The notes: a model not told the origin generated them from the letters alone. A DNA stretch of 64,000 nt from Dryococelus australis (GCA_029891345.1 CM057009.1:309879666-309943665); one strand, 5' to 3'. Counted from the first letter of the stretch, positions 32,951 through 46,386 are shown. A program made the numbers and translations.

Positions 32951-35008
32951 GACTGAATTCCCTTTGTCCTTTAATAACATAAAAAAATGACCAATAACAA
33001 GATCGTGAATTAAAATCTATAATTCAAAATGTACAGTCTGATGTTGAACAAAAACCATATTCCTTGTCTAGGTGTCATATTTTGTAAGTATCGTGGCAAC
33101 AGAAAATGCATTGTTTTACCTAACATTTTGAAAGGTATGGTATTTGAGTCCCTCACCTGGCGATCAAGGCTGTTCTCAGATAGCCCACCCGGCTCGTACT
33201 CTGTGATGTTATGGATAGCCGCAGAAAGGCAGCTGCATGATGTCCTGAGCGAAGGGAGTTTTCTCCACAGTTTAGACTTTTCAATAACTGGTGAATCAGT
33301 ATTGGTCACACATTGTGTTGCTTGCCCTCTGTTTACTTTAGATGTGATGTTAGCATCGGTGGGCGGGATAGCAAGTACTATGTCTACAGCGGTATCGGAC
33401 GTAGCGATGCTGGTGGTTGCAAGCCGCAATGCAGCGTGGTGAAAAAACAGCATGTTGGTGTCTCCTCGGCATCGCGATGCCCTCGGGAGGGTCTCTCGCC
33501 TGGCGATCATGGCCGTCTTCAGGTGGCCCACCTGGCTCGTCCCCGTCGCCTCACTGACACGTGTTCGCAATGTAAATAAAAAATAATGCAGAATCAAAAC
33601 AATAACATGTGCACTGAGTCGCATGGGCGATAGATGTGTGCGATGCAATAACTGAAGGTAATATTACAATAACATTTACTCTAAAAAATAAAACATAAAA
33701 ACTTTACACTGAACCACACAACATGGTATGCACTCGTGTACACTTGTGGGATGGTGGCATCAGCTACAATGTGCACATGTGGTACAGAATGGTTGTGGCG
33801 GCTGTCAGATGGCAGTGTGGTGGAACGGCTTAGGACAGGGAAGCAGTCCATGTCATTAGTTACTAGCATTATTACAGTACGAGTGCTTTTCTCTATCGCA
33901 GTGGCATACAAGTACCAAAATATCGTAGAGACCTCTAAATAAATATAGTTAATTATATTAACAAAGGTAATGGTAAACCTTTCTTTCCTGCGCTGTAAGC
34001 AACGTTTACAAATTAATTAAAAAGTAAAAAGAAATATTTTGTTTACAAACTTATGGTCTGCTTCTCAGATTTAAGTAAATTAAGAATCAAAAATCAGTTT
34101 TTGACACATTTAAAAATTACCTTTAAACAAAAGTAGCGTCCCGAATAGTAACAAGAATCCAAAATAAAAACAGGCTTAGCAAAAAAAAATTAAATTGCTT
34201 CATGTGATGGAAATTGGCGAAACAAGGAGATATAGCAGGTTAGGTTAACTTGGTGGAAGTAGATTATATTATTACCACTTTAGGCGCCAGTGCAGATCAC
34301 GAAGTACAGCGATCATGATGGGCAATGGCCTATGGGCCTCCCCTTGATTTCCCGACATCATTCCTGTAGTAACACTCCTGTTGCGAAGAAAGTTGAATTC
34401 TTGGAGAGCTATATCCAGTTAGGCCTAGTCTAGTAAGGGCTGTCTGCCTCCCTTAGACACCACTAAAATAGCAGTGGTTTGATTTGGCCACCCAATGCCG
34501 TACACACTGGTAGAAAAATTATTGAAGGTTATAATATTCACATGGCCACATGATCAGAACAACCAATATAAAACACATAGGCCTAATTATTGAATGATTA
34601 GATGTTTTATTCATTTACCCTCGTATGAGGCACAGAAATTTATAATAATCTCCACTGTAGCTAGGCGAGCTGTAATACAGCATAAAAGGCAGTGAAGCCG
34701 ACAAAGAGATTAGATGATAATTTTAAGGTCCACCCGTGTAGCAAATGGACTGAACTGTGGGGCTCCGGAGTTAGCGAAAGTAAATTATATGTTTCGGCTC
34801 AAAAAGTTGAAGGCCCTGGAGCGGGCCTCAATCACGACTTACCCCATGAGATGCGGTGATGCCACTAACTAACATTGCAGCGTGGGATTGACACGTCGGT
34901 GCTACATCCCGCGTGACAACACAAAGTCTCGTTATTTGGGTTATATTATTTAAATGAAAATGGATAAACATGAAATGGTACACTGATGATAAAATAATAA
35001 GGTACTGG
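32951..35008. other. no recognised gene; internal short repeats
   Basis: A 212-codon minus frame (33,010-33,648) and a 137-codon plus frame (33,029-33,442) overlap without recognisable domains. A block of about 45 bases containing CACCTGGCGATCA(A/T)GG and CCCAC(C)(C/T)GGCTCGT occurs at 33,153-33,197 and again at 33,494-33,541. The stretch 34,600-34,920 resembles 15,500-15,910. Confidence 0.4.
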
Positions 35009-36466
35009 TGTTTGCCACGTTTCCCAGCCCTAGACCGTTCACCACTGATGAGGGAAACCGCCCAATCATCTCGGCACCATAGTTTGCACCTGAGTTCAGT
35101 GAGTGTAACAACTGTGTGTTCCGCGTATGAGACGAATATGCGTGCTATATAGTATGTATACTAGTGTTTTTGTTAATTTTTCTCTCATAGTTCTAAAGTG
35201 TTCTATTTTTTTCTTATTGCTTTGTCAGTGTTAAAAAGTGTATGAATATTTTTCACGTCATTTTCTCTGTCCATGCAGATGCCAATGTTATTGTTTACAT
35301 TCACATGACCATTTGGTCTAGAACACGCTGCACCTTATTCACCAGTGCGAATTCAACTGGACATATGTAATTGTGTTTCCAGTCAGTATATTGCCCTGTG
35401 TGATTTAGTTTTGTGTATTTGTAATATTATTTCAGGTTTTAATATGTTTTATTTATGTTGTATAATATTTATATCATCAGTATGTTGACATGCGCAGATT
35501 TCGCAAACGTAAACAAACTACACAACCACGTGGTAGCACTCTACGAACGTGGACAATTCACGTGGTAATTTTCTTAGTTGTTTTATTGTGTGCGCTTGCT
35601 TCATATTTATGAATTTTATATTAATCTGAACTGACTATTATTAATAACAGTAATACTGGACAGAGCCAGTATTATTCTTAAGCGGATTTCAAACCCCGCA
35701 CTACAATAACATAATGTATTGGACATGTGCCAAAAAGCAGCCGAATATTCATAAGTATTTCTTTTATGTAATATTTTTCATACAGGGTATTTTGTTTTGG
35801 TTGAGAGTGTTAATTTAAAAATGTGTAAATGAATGCAGAGTAATCTCGGCACGAGTAGGGTTTTGCACCCGAGAACCGTAAGGCACTAGAGTGAGGTTAG
35901 GGTGTCTTACACGGCGAGTTTATGTTTATGTTTTTATATATTTTATTTTCTCATAATAATGAATAGTGACTTGTAGTGTTGTGTTTTATGTGCATCATAT
36001 TCATCTAGTGACACATTCATTCCTTTAATTTAATTTCATTATTATGTAAGAATAAGTTGTTGTTCACGGGATACGGTGGTGCGAGTTGGAGCTAGGAAGG
36101 GGGCAGCCCCGCAGCCATGTTAGTCAGTCGATGTGTGAGACATCTGCATCGCGTGCCCACCTCGGGCATTTCACCATTTTGTACCGATCATGTAATCTGC
36201 AATAGTTTTAATTTAACTGTCTGGAACTTCTGTTTTGTTTTACCCCGGTGAGTGAGCCGTTTCACAGCCCGGTCCATGCTGTGTATGGCCGGGATGTAAT
36301 TACTTAATTTCATGTAGGAACTTTTGCCACCTTTTCACCATTCCAGTGTGTACCCTGCTTTAATGGGGCTAATGTTGTTTGTGCTCTTCAGTGGGCAGTT
36401 GGAATAAAATAAGTATGTCCGCCGACTCGACTGCTTTAATATTTTAATGGTCACTTCTTGACCACA
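35009..36466 (+). repeat. E2-family LTR, plus orientation
   Basis: Collinear with the reverse complement of 28,606-30,050 over its length: it starts TGTTTGCCACG...CCCTAGACCGTTCACCAC and shares the AATCTCGGCAC, GAGGTTAGGGTG, ATGGCCGGGA and CAGTGTGTACCC blocks. The end is put at TTGACCACA, uncertain by some tens of bases. Confidence 0.7.
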
Positions 36467-36830
36467 TAACCAGTAATCGTACGTATATGTTTAATAAGGT
36501 GTAAGGCGGCATGTAACTGCCCCTGGAGTTAGTGAGCGTATAAGAGTAGCTCCGATAACTCTCACTAGACCAGGTATTTTGGAACATATCAATGATGAAT
36601 GGTGCAACTTTCCACAACTTCTGCAACAAGACGTCGGACATCGAGGGGGCTGCATGTAGGCTATCGGCCACACAACTTAACTGTACTTGCATTCTCTGAT
36701 GAGAATGCTGGTGCCCTCCAGATAACTATGGTAATATTTAAAAATCCCATCTAAATAAACCTTTTCTCCTCGATGGTCCAGCCTAGTAACATCAATACAA
36801 ACGCTCTAATTGGCTTATAAAATATTCAGG
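36467..36830 (+). other. leader of an E2-family element
   Basis: Continues the match to the E2 leader past the LTR end, up to the CTCGATGGTCCAGCCTA block near 36,770. The gag expected next is absent, so the element is cut off here. Confidence 0.5.
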
Positions 36831-37725
36831 AGGAATAAATTCAATTGGAAAAGTGACACATATATTAATATCTGAGTACAACAGTCTTTAGCCATGTGGT
36901 AGGCATATGGCCGCCACCACTTGTCTCTGCTGGCCAGTCTTTAGTTGTGTTGTCTATGCCAGCCTGTGTGAGGTTATCTCTGGTGCACTTCAAAACAATA
37001 TCAAATGGGGAAATATAAGTAACCAAATAAAATGCACAAACACTTTTAAAATGCCTTTAGGAATATTATACGAAGTATCTTAGTGATATTGTGGAATTTA
37101 GTGCCTTCAGAAACAAACAATTACACTTCAAACAATACACTATAACTATCACAAGAAAAATACACAACACTAGGGGCCAGACTTATCATTGTCTTGGCAA
37201 ACTTCCAGGTAGCTATCCAGAAAGTAGGCTACCCAGATCTTTTACCCAACAATATTGTCTTACCATTTGTTTTATTCCTTTGTGTAACTACCTGGAACTT
37301 GTTGCCGATTTGTGTTAAGTTGGACGTTCCGGATGAATTCTGATTGCCCCTTAAGTTTTAAATTTGGTTTAAAGGTTGTGACGGAATATAATGGCAATTT
37401 CATTGTATGTACATATTTGCATTTTCCGAATGCTGTTGAAGTCGAATAATGGCAAAAATTATGGTTGCGTCATTTGATTTATGTAAAGTTTATATCAGTT
37501 TGAAATTTATTTACATTGAATAGCCTTGTGAGTACTATATGAAGTCACTAGTTCTGAATTTTCTCAAGATTAATGTTCTTCTTGCATTTGTCAAATGTGA
37601 ATTTAACATGTTAATATATGAGGCCTGATGTGCACATTCCCGAAAGTAACAATGTTTAGTGTATAGTGATATGTTATCCATGTAAGTTTGTGAATGAATA
37701 ATTGAAGTGTGTACAATGGTACTTC
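36831..37725. other. no gene recognised
   Basis: Mixed-composition DNA with a 75-codon frame (37,091-37,318) lacking any domain. Confidence 0.4.
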
Positions 37726-38070
37726 ATAAGAATAGGGGCTTTTCTGAAAATAAAATCTCGGAAAGTTGTACAATTCCTTACTACTAATTACACAGAACAC
37801 GGATTTACTAGGGGCAACAACATCTGACCAATATATATTCCAGAAACATTTGGGGGGCTGGGGTTGTGAAGATCAGGGAAATTGTGGGGTAAAATAGGTG
37901 AAAAATATGTAAATAATGTAATATTTATTCATGAAAATAGTTCAAACATTTGCAAATTAAACATGTTTTCATGAGAGAATATTACAGTAATATTACAAAT
38001 AGTTAAAAAATTTGTCAAATTGCAAAACACACACATTATTTCTCAGTGCAAATAGGCTACACATGACAGT
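37726..38070 (+). repeat. dispersed repeat, copy of 52.16-52.73 kb
   Basis: Shares with 52,155-52,735, in the same order, AATAGGGGCTTTTCT, CTACTAATTACACA, GAAGATCAGGGAAAT(T/C)GTGGGG and TAATGTAATATTTATTCATG. The GAAGATCAGGGAAATTGTGGGG core is also the arm of the foldback elements at 52.4 and 53.1 kb. Confidence 0.75.
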
Positions 38071-38384
38071 CATTAATGGTGAAACTCCAATCTGAAAAAA
38101 AGTAATTCTTACAATTTTTTTCCCCAAGCCAGGAGAGTTGCAGTGACAAACAAGAAATCAGCTGTCAATCAATACAAGAATATACTACCAAATCAGTTCT
38201 CATATTTTTCATAGCTAATGAATGAAACATTCCAGATTTACATTGTCCATGGTTCTTCTAACTCACTACAGACAATTTCTGGGTGACACATTAATAAAGG
38301 CGTTGACTAATTCCCTTCATTGTGTTCATGGTGTACCATTCACTAATGAACCTGGTGTCGACAAGATGCTAAATTAAATAAAGT

Positions 38385-39475
38385 TCACGAATCACGTCAT
38401 CATCCACAGCGTGGAGGGACAGGCGACTGTGACGGTGCAGATAAGTGACCTAGAAACGATCACTACAGTAATTATCACCGACGAGATTAGAGAAGATGAA
38501 ATACTAGGTGTGCCATCGATGCAGTAGCAAAACAACACTGTGTAATCTGCCACCAGAAGGATCCATTTTGGTGCCACAATGCACCGTACAGTGTATAACA
38601 TCGATCGGAATAACCCAGAGCAATTACCACCTGTCAAACTCAGTGATTTCAATGACGAATTCTCGCCAAAACACCAGGTGGGATTTCCACGATGAAGTCC
38701 CGCCATAACACCAGGAGGTGCTCCAGCAACTGCTGAGTGAGCATCGAGAAGTTTTCATGGATCATGATGATCACCGACGCACGACTGTGGCGGAGTACAA
38801 AATCAAGTTAACGCGAGAGGAGCCGATTTATGCTGCACCGAGAAGCTACCTACCCTGCCAGGCAAGAATCATACAAGAACAGGTGAAAGAAATGTTTGCA
38901 AACTGCATCATAGAGCCGTCTAGGAGTCACTACAATTCCGCGATCACACTTGCTCCAAAGAAATATGGCAGCTGGATTTACTGCGTAGCCTTCCGCCCCA
39001 TAAATCAGGCTATCTGCAGTGCCTTACCACCTTATGTGAGTGTGTAAGACGCATTGAGTTCCTTGGGGAATGCGAAGATTATGACGTCGTTGGACCTGTG
39101 CAGCGAGTACTAGCAGGTACCCTCTAGCAAGAGGACAGGGAGAAAACAGCATTCACCACGCCAGATGGGAGGCACTATCAGTTTTACACGATACCATTCG
39201 GACTGAAATGTGCACCTGCAATGTTTCAGTTCATGATGGTTCTATTCCTGGACAGACTGATCGGGGAGTGCAGGTTACTGTACTTGGACGACGACATGGT
39301 CTGGTCGAACAGCTGGGAAGACCACGTGCACTACCTGTCCATGGTCCTCGAACGACTGGAAATGAACAGACTCGCCATTGCGGTGAATAAATGCCACCTA
39401 GGTAAGAGCAACATGGAATTCCTAGGGCACGTAGTGTGAGAGAACGGAACCAGTCGAACCAAAAACAGCTACAGG
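38385..39475 (+). pseudogene. E5 protease end and reverse transcriptase
   Basis: The protease end reads GQATVTVQISDLETI, then TDEIREDEILGVP, closely parallel to E2. RT begins in the frame 38,718-39,047 (LLSEHREVF, PRSYLPC, IIEPSRSHYNS) and continues, after stops, at 39,221-39,439 with LLYLDDDMVWS (YLDD site intact) and MEFLGHVV. Several stops break the middle, including TAG codons near 39,110 and 39,125. Confidence 0.8.
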
Positions 39476-40162
39476 TGATCGACAACTACCCAGCACCGAA
39501 GACCCATAAACAAGTCCGCAAGTTTTTCAGGCTTGTTAATTGGCTGCGTGAATTTATTGAATGGATCACTATAGTAACAGCACCGTTGACTGATTTACTG
39601 GGGTGAGAAAGAGGAGCGTACTTTTCAAGAAATCAAGAACCGTTTCCATTCTTATCCGACGTTAGCAAATTATGATGCAAGCCGGCAATTATACCTGCAA
39701 ACAGATGCAAGCCAAGAGGAACTTGGATCTGTCGTCTTCCAGTGTAGAGACAGCAACACACGACAGGTGATTGACTTCATGAGGGCTAAATAGGGAGCAG
39801 CAAAGCGAAAATATAAGGTGAACAAGCATGAGTGCTTTTTGGTTGTGTTTGCGGTGAAGAAGTACCATGCCTAATTAGAGTACAGGCAGTTTGTGCTCCG
39901 CACTGACAACCGTTGTCTTGTATGGCTCCACAACACCAAGGAAGAAAGAAGCAAGTTAACTCGGTGGGTGTTGCTCCTACAATCATATGACTTTGTGGTG
40001 GAGCATGTACCCGGAAAGGAAAATCAGCTGGTGGATCAACTGTCAAGTGACAACTGGAGAAGCACGGTCATGAACGATAACGCGGAATGTGATGATGTCC
40101 TACCTACAACCAAAAAGGAACTCCTACACGAGGCATATGTAAATGCAATGAGTGCAATATAG
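39476..40162 (+). pseudogene. E5 RT connection and RNase H
   Basis: A thumb/connection block (KQVRKFFRLVNWLREFIEW) leads to RNase H: LYLQTDASQEELGSVVFQ with the first catalytic Asp kept, YKVNKHECFLVVFAVKKY, and LRTDNRCLVWL. The last frame (39,893-40,162) ends with a VEHVPGKENQLVDQLS block, typical of the end of this domain. At least two stops interrupt it. Confidence 0.8.
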
Positions 40163-40379
40163 TTGGATGTACTCATGAGTGATGTGTGGAGGGAGGTAGT
40201 GACATCGCAGCACATGTGTTTGTTTACAAAAAAAGACAAGGCAAAGTGTGAGACACAGCGAGTGCAGAATTGTCGGGTGATGGGCGGCCAATTTGAAACT
40301 TGTTCAGTACAAGAACCGGCAAAATGGAGGTTATTTGAACCAGTGACCTAGGATGCTAGTACTAATACACGCATACTTA

Positions 40380-41010
40380 AGTGAGACTGTGTGACACCTG
40401 GGCACAGCACAAACAGTTAGAAACATATACGAGAAATTATATTGGCCGGGAATGTCACTGACATGCATGACTACATGCGGAGATGTGTGATGTGTCAGTG
40501 GTTTAAGTCATGCAGAACAGATGGAAGGCAACAACAACTGCCACGATTTCCTATGAAACCATTCATTATTGTGAATTTCGATTTAATAGGACATTATCCG
40601 CACACAACAAACAGCGAGAAGTTTATCTTGGTGGTCACGGATAACTACTCACGCTGGGTGGATGCATACCTACTCAGTATCACATGTGTGTTAAACATTG
40701 TTAAGGTATTGGAGCAATAATATTTAGTGCATTGGGATACCGAAACAACTGCTCACTGAAAACGGCACGCAATTCCCCGGCAAGAGGTGGCCATCTGAAA
40801 ACCGTCTGAAGAGAGCAGTGTACCATCCCAGTGTAACCAAGAGTTGAAGGAAGAACCGTGGCTCCGTGTGCGTGAGCAGCACAACACGCCGGCAGAACCC
40901 CTGCCCGTAGCCTTCTTCACCATTAGCCGTCCTGTTAATGAAGCCATGGGATGAATACCCGCCCAGGCCCTGCTGGGCCACAACTTGGCCCTGCTGGGTG
41001 AAAAGCATTG
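40380..41010 (+). pseudogene. E5 integrase
   Basis: A zinc-domain remnant (HLGTAQTVRNIYEKLYWPGM, then RCVMCQWF) precedes the frame 40,442-40,720 with VVTDNYSRWVDAY (first Asp kept). In the next part (about 40,740-40,830, shifted) the second site reads LLTENGTQF, with Glu for Asp. The region of the catalytic Glu after YHPS is disrupted. The frame is then lost, but PAQALLGHNLALL-like residues remain near 40,960. Confidence 0.75.
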
Positions 41011-42004
41011 TCTGTAATAATCAATGTATACCAGTGCAGAGAGTAGCAAAGGACAGCAGGGAACAAGATGCCGAGAGCGACACGAACAGCTATGCCGGCA
41101 ACAGTAATAACCCAAAGGGTGGGTCCTAACAACCACGAGACCACCGCCAACACTGCAAGCAGGTCAACAGATTTATCTGCGAACACACCCGCAATCCATG
41201 GCGAAACACAACTTCTGTGCGGGGCTGGCAGTGAGGTGGAGCGGCCCACACAAGGCAGTGCGAATATTGGACCTACTACCTCCCTGCTCCGGGTGGGCAG
41301 GAGACTGGTCTGGGCGTACCAGGATTACATTACACTACTGTCCCGAAACAGCAAGTGAGGGAATGAAATGTGTAAACAAAGGAAGGAGTAAATGTGCAAG
41401 CAAGCAAGGGAGCATGACAGCAATGTACATGGGAGGAAGCAGCCCCGATTATGCTTGACGACGAATTGCCAGCAAGTGCCACAGTGTCAGATTCAGTGCT
41501 GCTACCGGCACCTTCACGGCCGACAGCAGCTCCGACAACAGATGAAGCAACACCCATCGAAGTGGCACCTCTGGGAGGCAGGGGACTGCAGCACAAGGGA
41601 CAGTAAGAGTAGCAGAGGAGGCAGAAGAGCCCAATCAGGGTGGTCCACCCCACTTGGAAGCCAGTGATGCAGGTCGAACCCGCCACTGGAAAGTTACGCA
41701 TGGGAGGGAGCAAGCAAGTAGACAGCAGGAGCAGCAGCATCACTGACAACGAGGGCAGCGGGTCGAACAGATCGCACTACCCCGCGAATCACATCGGCGC
41801 AGGAGACTGCCAGTAGCCTGTAAAGCTTGCAAAGGATGGAACACGTCCCGCAACGAGCAGCAGCAAAGAAGGAGGCTACCGCAGCGATCATTTGGTGTCC
41901 GCGTGGAGGCGGTGAGGAGTTGATACCAGCTGCGGCCCAGGAGACAGCCAGGGAAGCAGTGTCCCTGCTGTATGTGACATCGTGCGGCCACAACTGGGCT
42001 CAGC
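41011..42004 (+). pseudogene. E5 degenerate C-terminal tail
   Basis: GC-rich sequence rich in Gln, Ala, Ser and Gly codons in plus frames (41,068-41,358, 41,392-41,667), between the integrase and the polypurine tract, as in E2 and E4. No domain. Longer minus frames here are taken as antisense. Confidence 0.35.
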
Positions 42005-42025
42005 GAAAAGGGGGGTGAGGGGATT
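42005..42025 (+). promoter_or_regulatory. polypurine tract of E5
   Basis: GAAAAGGGGGGTGAGGGGATT lies directly before TGACACTTGCCACG. The same GGGGATT|TGAC junction marks the E4 LTR start. Confidence 0.7.
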
Positions 42026-43300
42026 TGACACTTGCCACGTCTTCCGTCCAAAGTCCTTTTGACAGTTGCGGCATCACAAAGATGCGCAGTTGGGATGCGC
42101 TCTCGACAGCGAAGCAGTAAGTGCAGTGCAATGCAAGTGTGGACGCAACGGCACCCAAACTTGAGCACGTGATGCCAGAGCACTTGCTGTAGCGCATATA
42201 TTTAAAAAATGATATCATTTTTCAGTGATATCTTTTATGTAGGGTTTTGTGTGTATAATGTAAACCTGGGTGTTTACATCATTTAATCAAGTTAACAACA
42301 CCAGTGAATTTCAGTGTAAGTAAAGTTATTTCTTCAGTGTTTAATTATGTATCATTCACATTGTTTGCCATCCTCAACTCATTCACCCAAATGTAAACAG
42401 TGTCTCTATGCAATGTTATTTTTAAGAACTAATTACACATATTCCAGTAGAAGGTAAGGAACACAAAGGGTTAATATGTATTTTGCAATGTTAAGAAAGT
42501 GGATCCATGTAACCCACCAAATTAGGTCAGCACGCCACAGCGTGCAAGTCAGTCAGCTACAAGCATCTCGGGGTGGTTGTTGCATGTTAATGCGGCTCTG
42601 GTTTCGCATGCATGGGCAGCCTTCAACTTTGTTTTTCAATCGTTCTATCTCCATAGTCTTTAATTCACTGGAACCGTTGTTTTCTAGCTGCCTGAGACAC
42701 CACCCACCTCTCCCCAGTGCTTTTATCGCCTGGGGTAGCTTTAAAACTACCACATATTTTATTGGCTTCGCACATTTTTTTTAGCATTACCTCACCAGCA
42801 GGTTGGAATTGTGAAGTGTGATTATATATGTAAAGTGTAGGCCTGAGAGCCTTGGTATATAAACTTCATGATTAGGGATTGAGAATTGATCATGTGGGCA
42901 TTATTTTGTGGCATTCGGGCTCTTCAGAGTACGGGCCCTTAGAATACCTGCACCTCATTCATCTAGTGTATTAATATGTATTTTATTGATTTGTTAATGT
43001 GCAAGTATCGAGTGATAAATGTAGGCATGTGACTAGCCGATAAGTCACTGCGTCAACTTAATCGGCGAGTTTTTGTATGTCACAATATTACGTAACATGG
43101 GAGTGGGAGCTGACTGGAACAGGCCACTGCACACTATGCATTTGAAATATTTTACGGAGCATTTATAAAGAGCAGCAGGCCAGGATAGCATTGCTCGTCG
43201 ACAGAATAATCCTGGAGGAAACCTGCACCTTTTTCATCCAGTGTATTGATATGTATTAACAACAGGTTAATTAATTAGTTCTTTATTTTTTCACACTTCG
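42026..43300 (+). repeat. E5 3' LTR, end not defined
   Basis: Starts TGACACTTGCCACGTC right after the polypurine tract. Part of it (42,570-42,740) is collinear with the insertion at 23.2-23.4 kb. An ACCTGCACCT...TCATC(T/C)AGTGTATT block is repeated at 42,949 and 43,219. The far end is a guess, since no complete second copy exists in the window. Confidence 0.5.
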
Positions 43301-43902
43301 GCCGAAGTAAACCTCTCGTAGAATTTACGATACAGGCAAATAAAGAAATATTATTTACACACTACAAAACTGTTGGAAGTGAAGCTTTTTCAGGCCAAAT
43401 GCTTTTCAATATTTGCAGTAATGGTTTAATGCGTTATTTACAAAACATGCTAACACTGTTTGTAAAATCCGCAACCTTTTGAAGACGTACTTTTCTATGG
43501 AAATTCTTGCAAGTTTACTCCTCTAAAATCATGTTTCTTTGTCACTAGCACTGATAATTCCAACAATTTATTTGTCATTATCGTCTCCAATAATCTCGCC
43601 AATCTCGTTCACAACATCCATTTTAAATGTAGATAATAATTGGCTGGATAAGCATATTTATCTCAAGTATAGACCCTTCCCCAGAGCTTCTACATGAAGA
43701 TAAGTAGACGACAGTTTATCCTCTGTGGTAGCGGTAACATAGTTGGTAAGACAAATTTTGTCATTTGCCTAGAATATAAATTATCAAGAGATGGTAATAC
43801 CAGCCCTAAGGGATCGTTGCACCATTGTGGTTCGAAACTCGATCTGAGATCTGTAGCACCATTCGAGTTCAGAGCTGGACTGAATATCGAGATGTAGTTT
43901 GG
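43301..43902. other. no gene recognised
   Basis: AT-rich DNA before the E4 LTR. A 67-codon frame (43,694-43,897) has no domain. Confidence 0.4.
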
Positions 43903-45311
43903 TGTGGCTTGACTGGACGATTTGGGATTGGTTGAGATTTACAAAGGTGGTGAACATAATTTGGAAAAAGGTGTTAGGAATTGTATACCCGGTAGGCACC
44001 AGACGTCTCTGTGGTTGTGTTACTGATGTTGGTGCTGTAGAGCTGAGACCTCGTAACCTCAGGATGCTGCGACCCGATTACCCTGACCACATTCCCACGT
44101 AGATCTTACAGTAGTTCACCTGATGTGGAGGTGTCGTGCTTCCTAAACAAGGGGCTCTTTGGGCGGCCCAATCACCGTTTGGTATTGCAAGTTAGTATGA
44201 CATTGACATAATCAAAACAGAACTCGCTATGTGTGGATTGTCAGGGCCAAACCACATGCCCATAAATACTACTCGCGGTACTTTGGTTAGGTTGCAGAAC
44301 ACATACAAATCAATATTTACCCTTAAAGTTCACATAGACACTTGTATCAGGAAATGGTGGTTTTTAAGGGCCCATGCCCTGAAACGCCTTGTGACAATCG
44401 AATAAACACAGTCATCAGTTCATGCGGTTTATTACAAACTTGAACATTCCCTCCAAGTGAATAACTTATACATTTGCTTGCTTTGAACATGCAGCGAATG
44501 CTATACAGTACAAAAAGCCCTAGACTTACACAAAGGTTACATGTGCTGGTTAAATTATAAACTCCCCAGGCGATGCAATTTCTGTGGAGGCGAGGGAGAG
44601 TATCCCAGACGGCTAAAATGAAAAAGGTTCCTGATACTTAACTATAACTGAGAAAATGAACCGATGATGAAGGTTGATGCCGTCCTGGCGGGAAAATCGC
44701 AAGTATGGTTTCATATGTGACTTCCCCTCTGGATGCGACTTCCTGACTGACTTCCTGTCATGGTGTATGGGCTGGTGGTGGTGGGTATGCATTCCATGGA
44801 GGGATCTAGTTGCACTTGCGGATGAACAAATATACCGTTACTTGCTATCATATTTGAAATACTGCAAAAATACAAGTCAATAATTATTCTACAGTTTACC
44901 TTGTGGTTGAAATCAGATGGGATGAATATGACATTGGTGGTGGTGAAAATAAACATTTTTGACCAAAACAACAAAACCATTTTTAAAACAATAACATTGG
45001 GTATAAAGGCGTCTAAACATATTGCACTTCATTTACATGTCCCGTGTCTTTGTTACAGGGTCAGAAATGTATTTGAGGAAATGCTACGACCCTTTTTACG
45101 TAACACACGTGGCCGTCTATTATTCCACACGCTCTCCCGGGCTGGTAGGAATATGTGGCATCTCACTCTCTGCACTACACTGCTCTTGTCCACTCCTGCA
45201 CCCACACTACACTACGCTGCTCGCCAGTGATCAGTCGTTGAGTGCATGTGTGTACTGCGCTTGGGAGCAGCCGGTGTGACAAACGGCCTAGAGGTGAAGG
45301 CGACGACGTCA
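43903..45311 (-). repeat. E4 3' LTR
   Basis: Plus-strand limits are TGTGGCTTGACTG and GACGACGTCA, giving TG...CA ends. Collinear along its length with 48,611-50,031, with many substitutions, so the insertion is old. Confidence 0.85.
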
Positions 45312-45331
45312 AATCCCCCCTTTTTTAGAGG
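45312..45331 (-). promoter_or_regulatory. polypurine tract of E4
   Basis: The minus strand reads AAAAAAGGGGGGATT directly before the LTR start TGACGTCG. This fixes both the LTR edge and the orientation of the element. Confidence 0.8.
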
Positions 45332-46386
45332 CTGTTTGCAGGCTGATGCCGCAACCTACAGCACTTAGGTGTCCTCGGGATCCTCTGAGGCCGCAGGTTG
45401 TGAAACCTTCCTTGGTGGGCCATACCTCCTCCCGGTGTTCGGCTTGTCTGTGGCTAACTGTGCCGTGGGTGGCTGAAGCACACCCACACTGGCGGCACTG
45501 CAGAGGCAGCCGAATCCGCCATGATGTCCTGCGGAGGCAGAATGAGGCAATGGGCCTGCTGCTCGCACTCCCGCCATCCCTGCTGCAGCTGGCATCCCGT
45601 AATATGCCCCTGCTGTTCCTCCTCTTCTTGCTGCATCCTCCTCCTCTCGCGTTTCATTTTCCTCTTGCTCAGTGCTGCTGTTTCCGGGTGCTACACGGAC
45701 GGTCTTCTTTCATCCTGTTCGCTTGCAGTGTTTTCTCCTGCTCCTCCCTCTTCCAAACTTTCTTTTGCATCTGCTGTGGGTGTCCCATCCGGAAGTGCTG
45801 CCACTGGAAGGGGTTCCGTGTCTTCACAAACCTCACTTGAAGGTGCATTGCCATAGGAGAGACCTGGGTAAGTACCTCATTGCTCCCTGTCAGCCGTGGT
45901 GACACCCAGAAACTATGGGTCTTCTTCCCCTCCTCCTCGACTTCCTGTTGGAAGTACTGCTGTAGTTTCCTCCCCCTTGTGTGCTCAGGGATCTCGTCTC
46001 CCACAAGGCCATCACGGGGCTCACCAGGTAGTTCCCATAGGAGGCTCATTTCTTGAGAAAACGGAGCTACTCCTTCGTCCAGAGGTGCCATCACACCTCA
46101 CGTTTCTGTCCTTGCTTCGGCGAGCTCGGCAGTGTCATCGCCGTCCTGGGGCTGAGGGACCAACCTCGTCATGGATGACAGCCGTGTGAGCTGAATGTAC
46201 TCCCAATGCACCCTCACCCATCTCCTGCAGATATGGACCAAGTGTGTAGTGGGTCCAAAACAGCTGCAACACTCGGTGCGGCCCGCTCCATTTTGCTGTG
46301 AAGCCCATGCAAAAATCCTTGCATGCGGAGGACTGTGGGTGCGTCTTAACTTGTGCTCCTTGCCCTGCTTGCAGTACCAGTGGTGG
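45332..46386 (-). pseudogene. E4 degenerate C-terminal tail
   Basis: Minus-strand frames such as 45,669-46,094 and 46,098-46,496 (Gln-, Glu-, Arg-rich) continue from the integrase towards the polypurine tract. No domain is recognised. Overlapping plus-strand frames are probably antisense. Confidence 0.35.

Larger units (their letters stand above)
38385..43300 (+). mobile_element. Gypsy-type LTR retrotransposon E5, 5'-truncated
   Basis: Starts inside the protease, then RT, RNase H, integrase, a long degenerate tail, a polypurine tract and an LTR start, all on the plus strand. Its protease and integrase blocks match E2 and its RT/RNase H match E4, so the three are related. No 5' LTR or gag. 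Confidence 0.8.

Noticed and set aside
33010..33648. 212-codon minus-strand frame
   Set aside because: No domain recognised, overlapped by plus frames of similar length, and not attached to E3.
40724..42183. Several 90-147 codon minus-strand frames
   Set aside because: Antisense to the E5 integrase and tail; E5 orientation is fixed by RT, integrase and polypurine tract.
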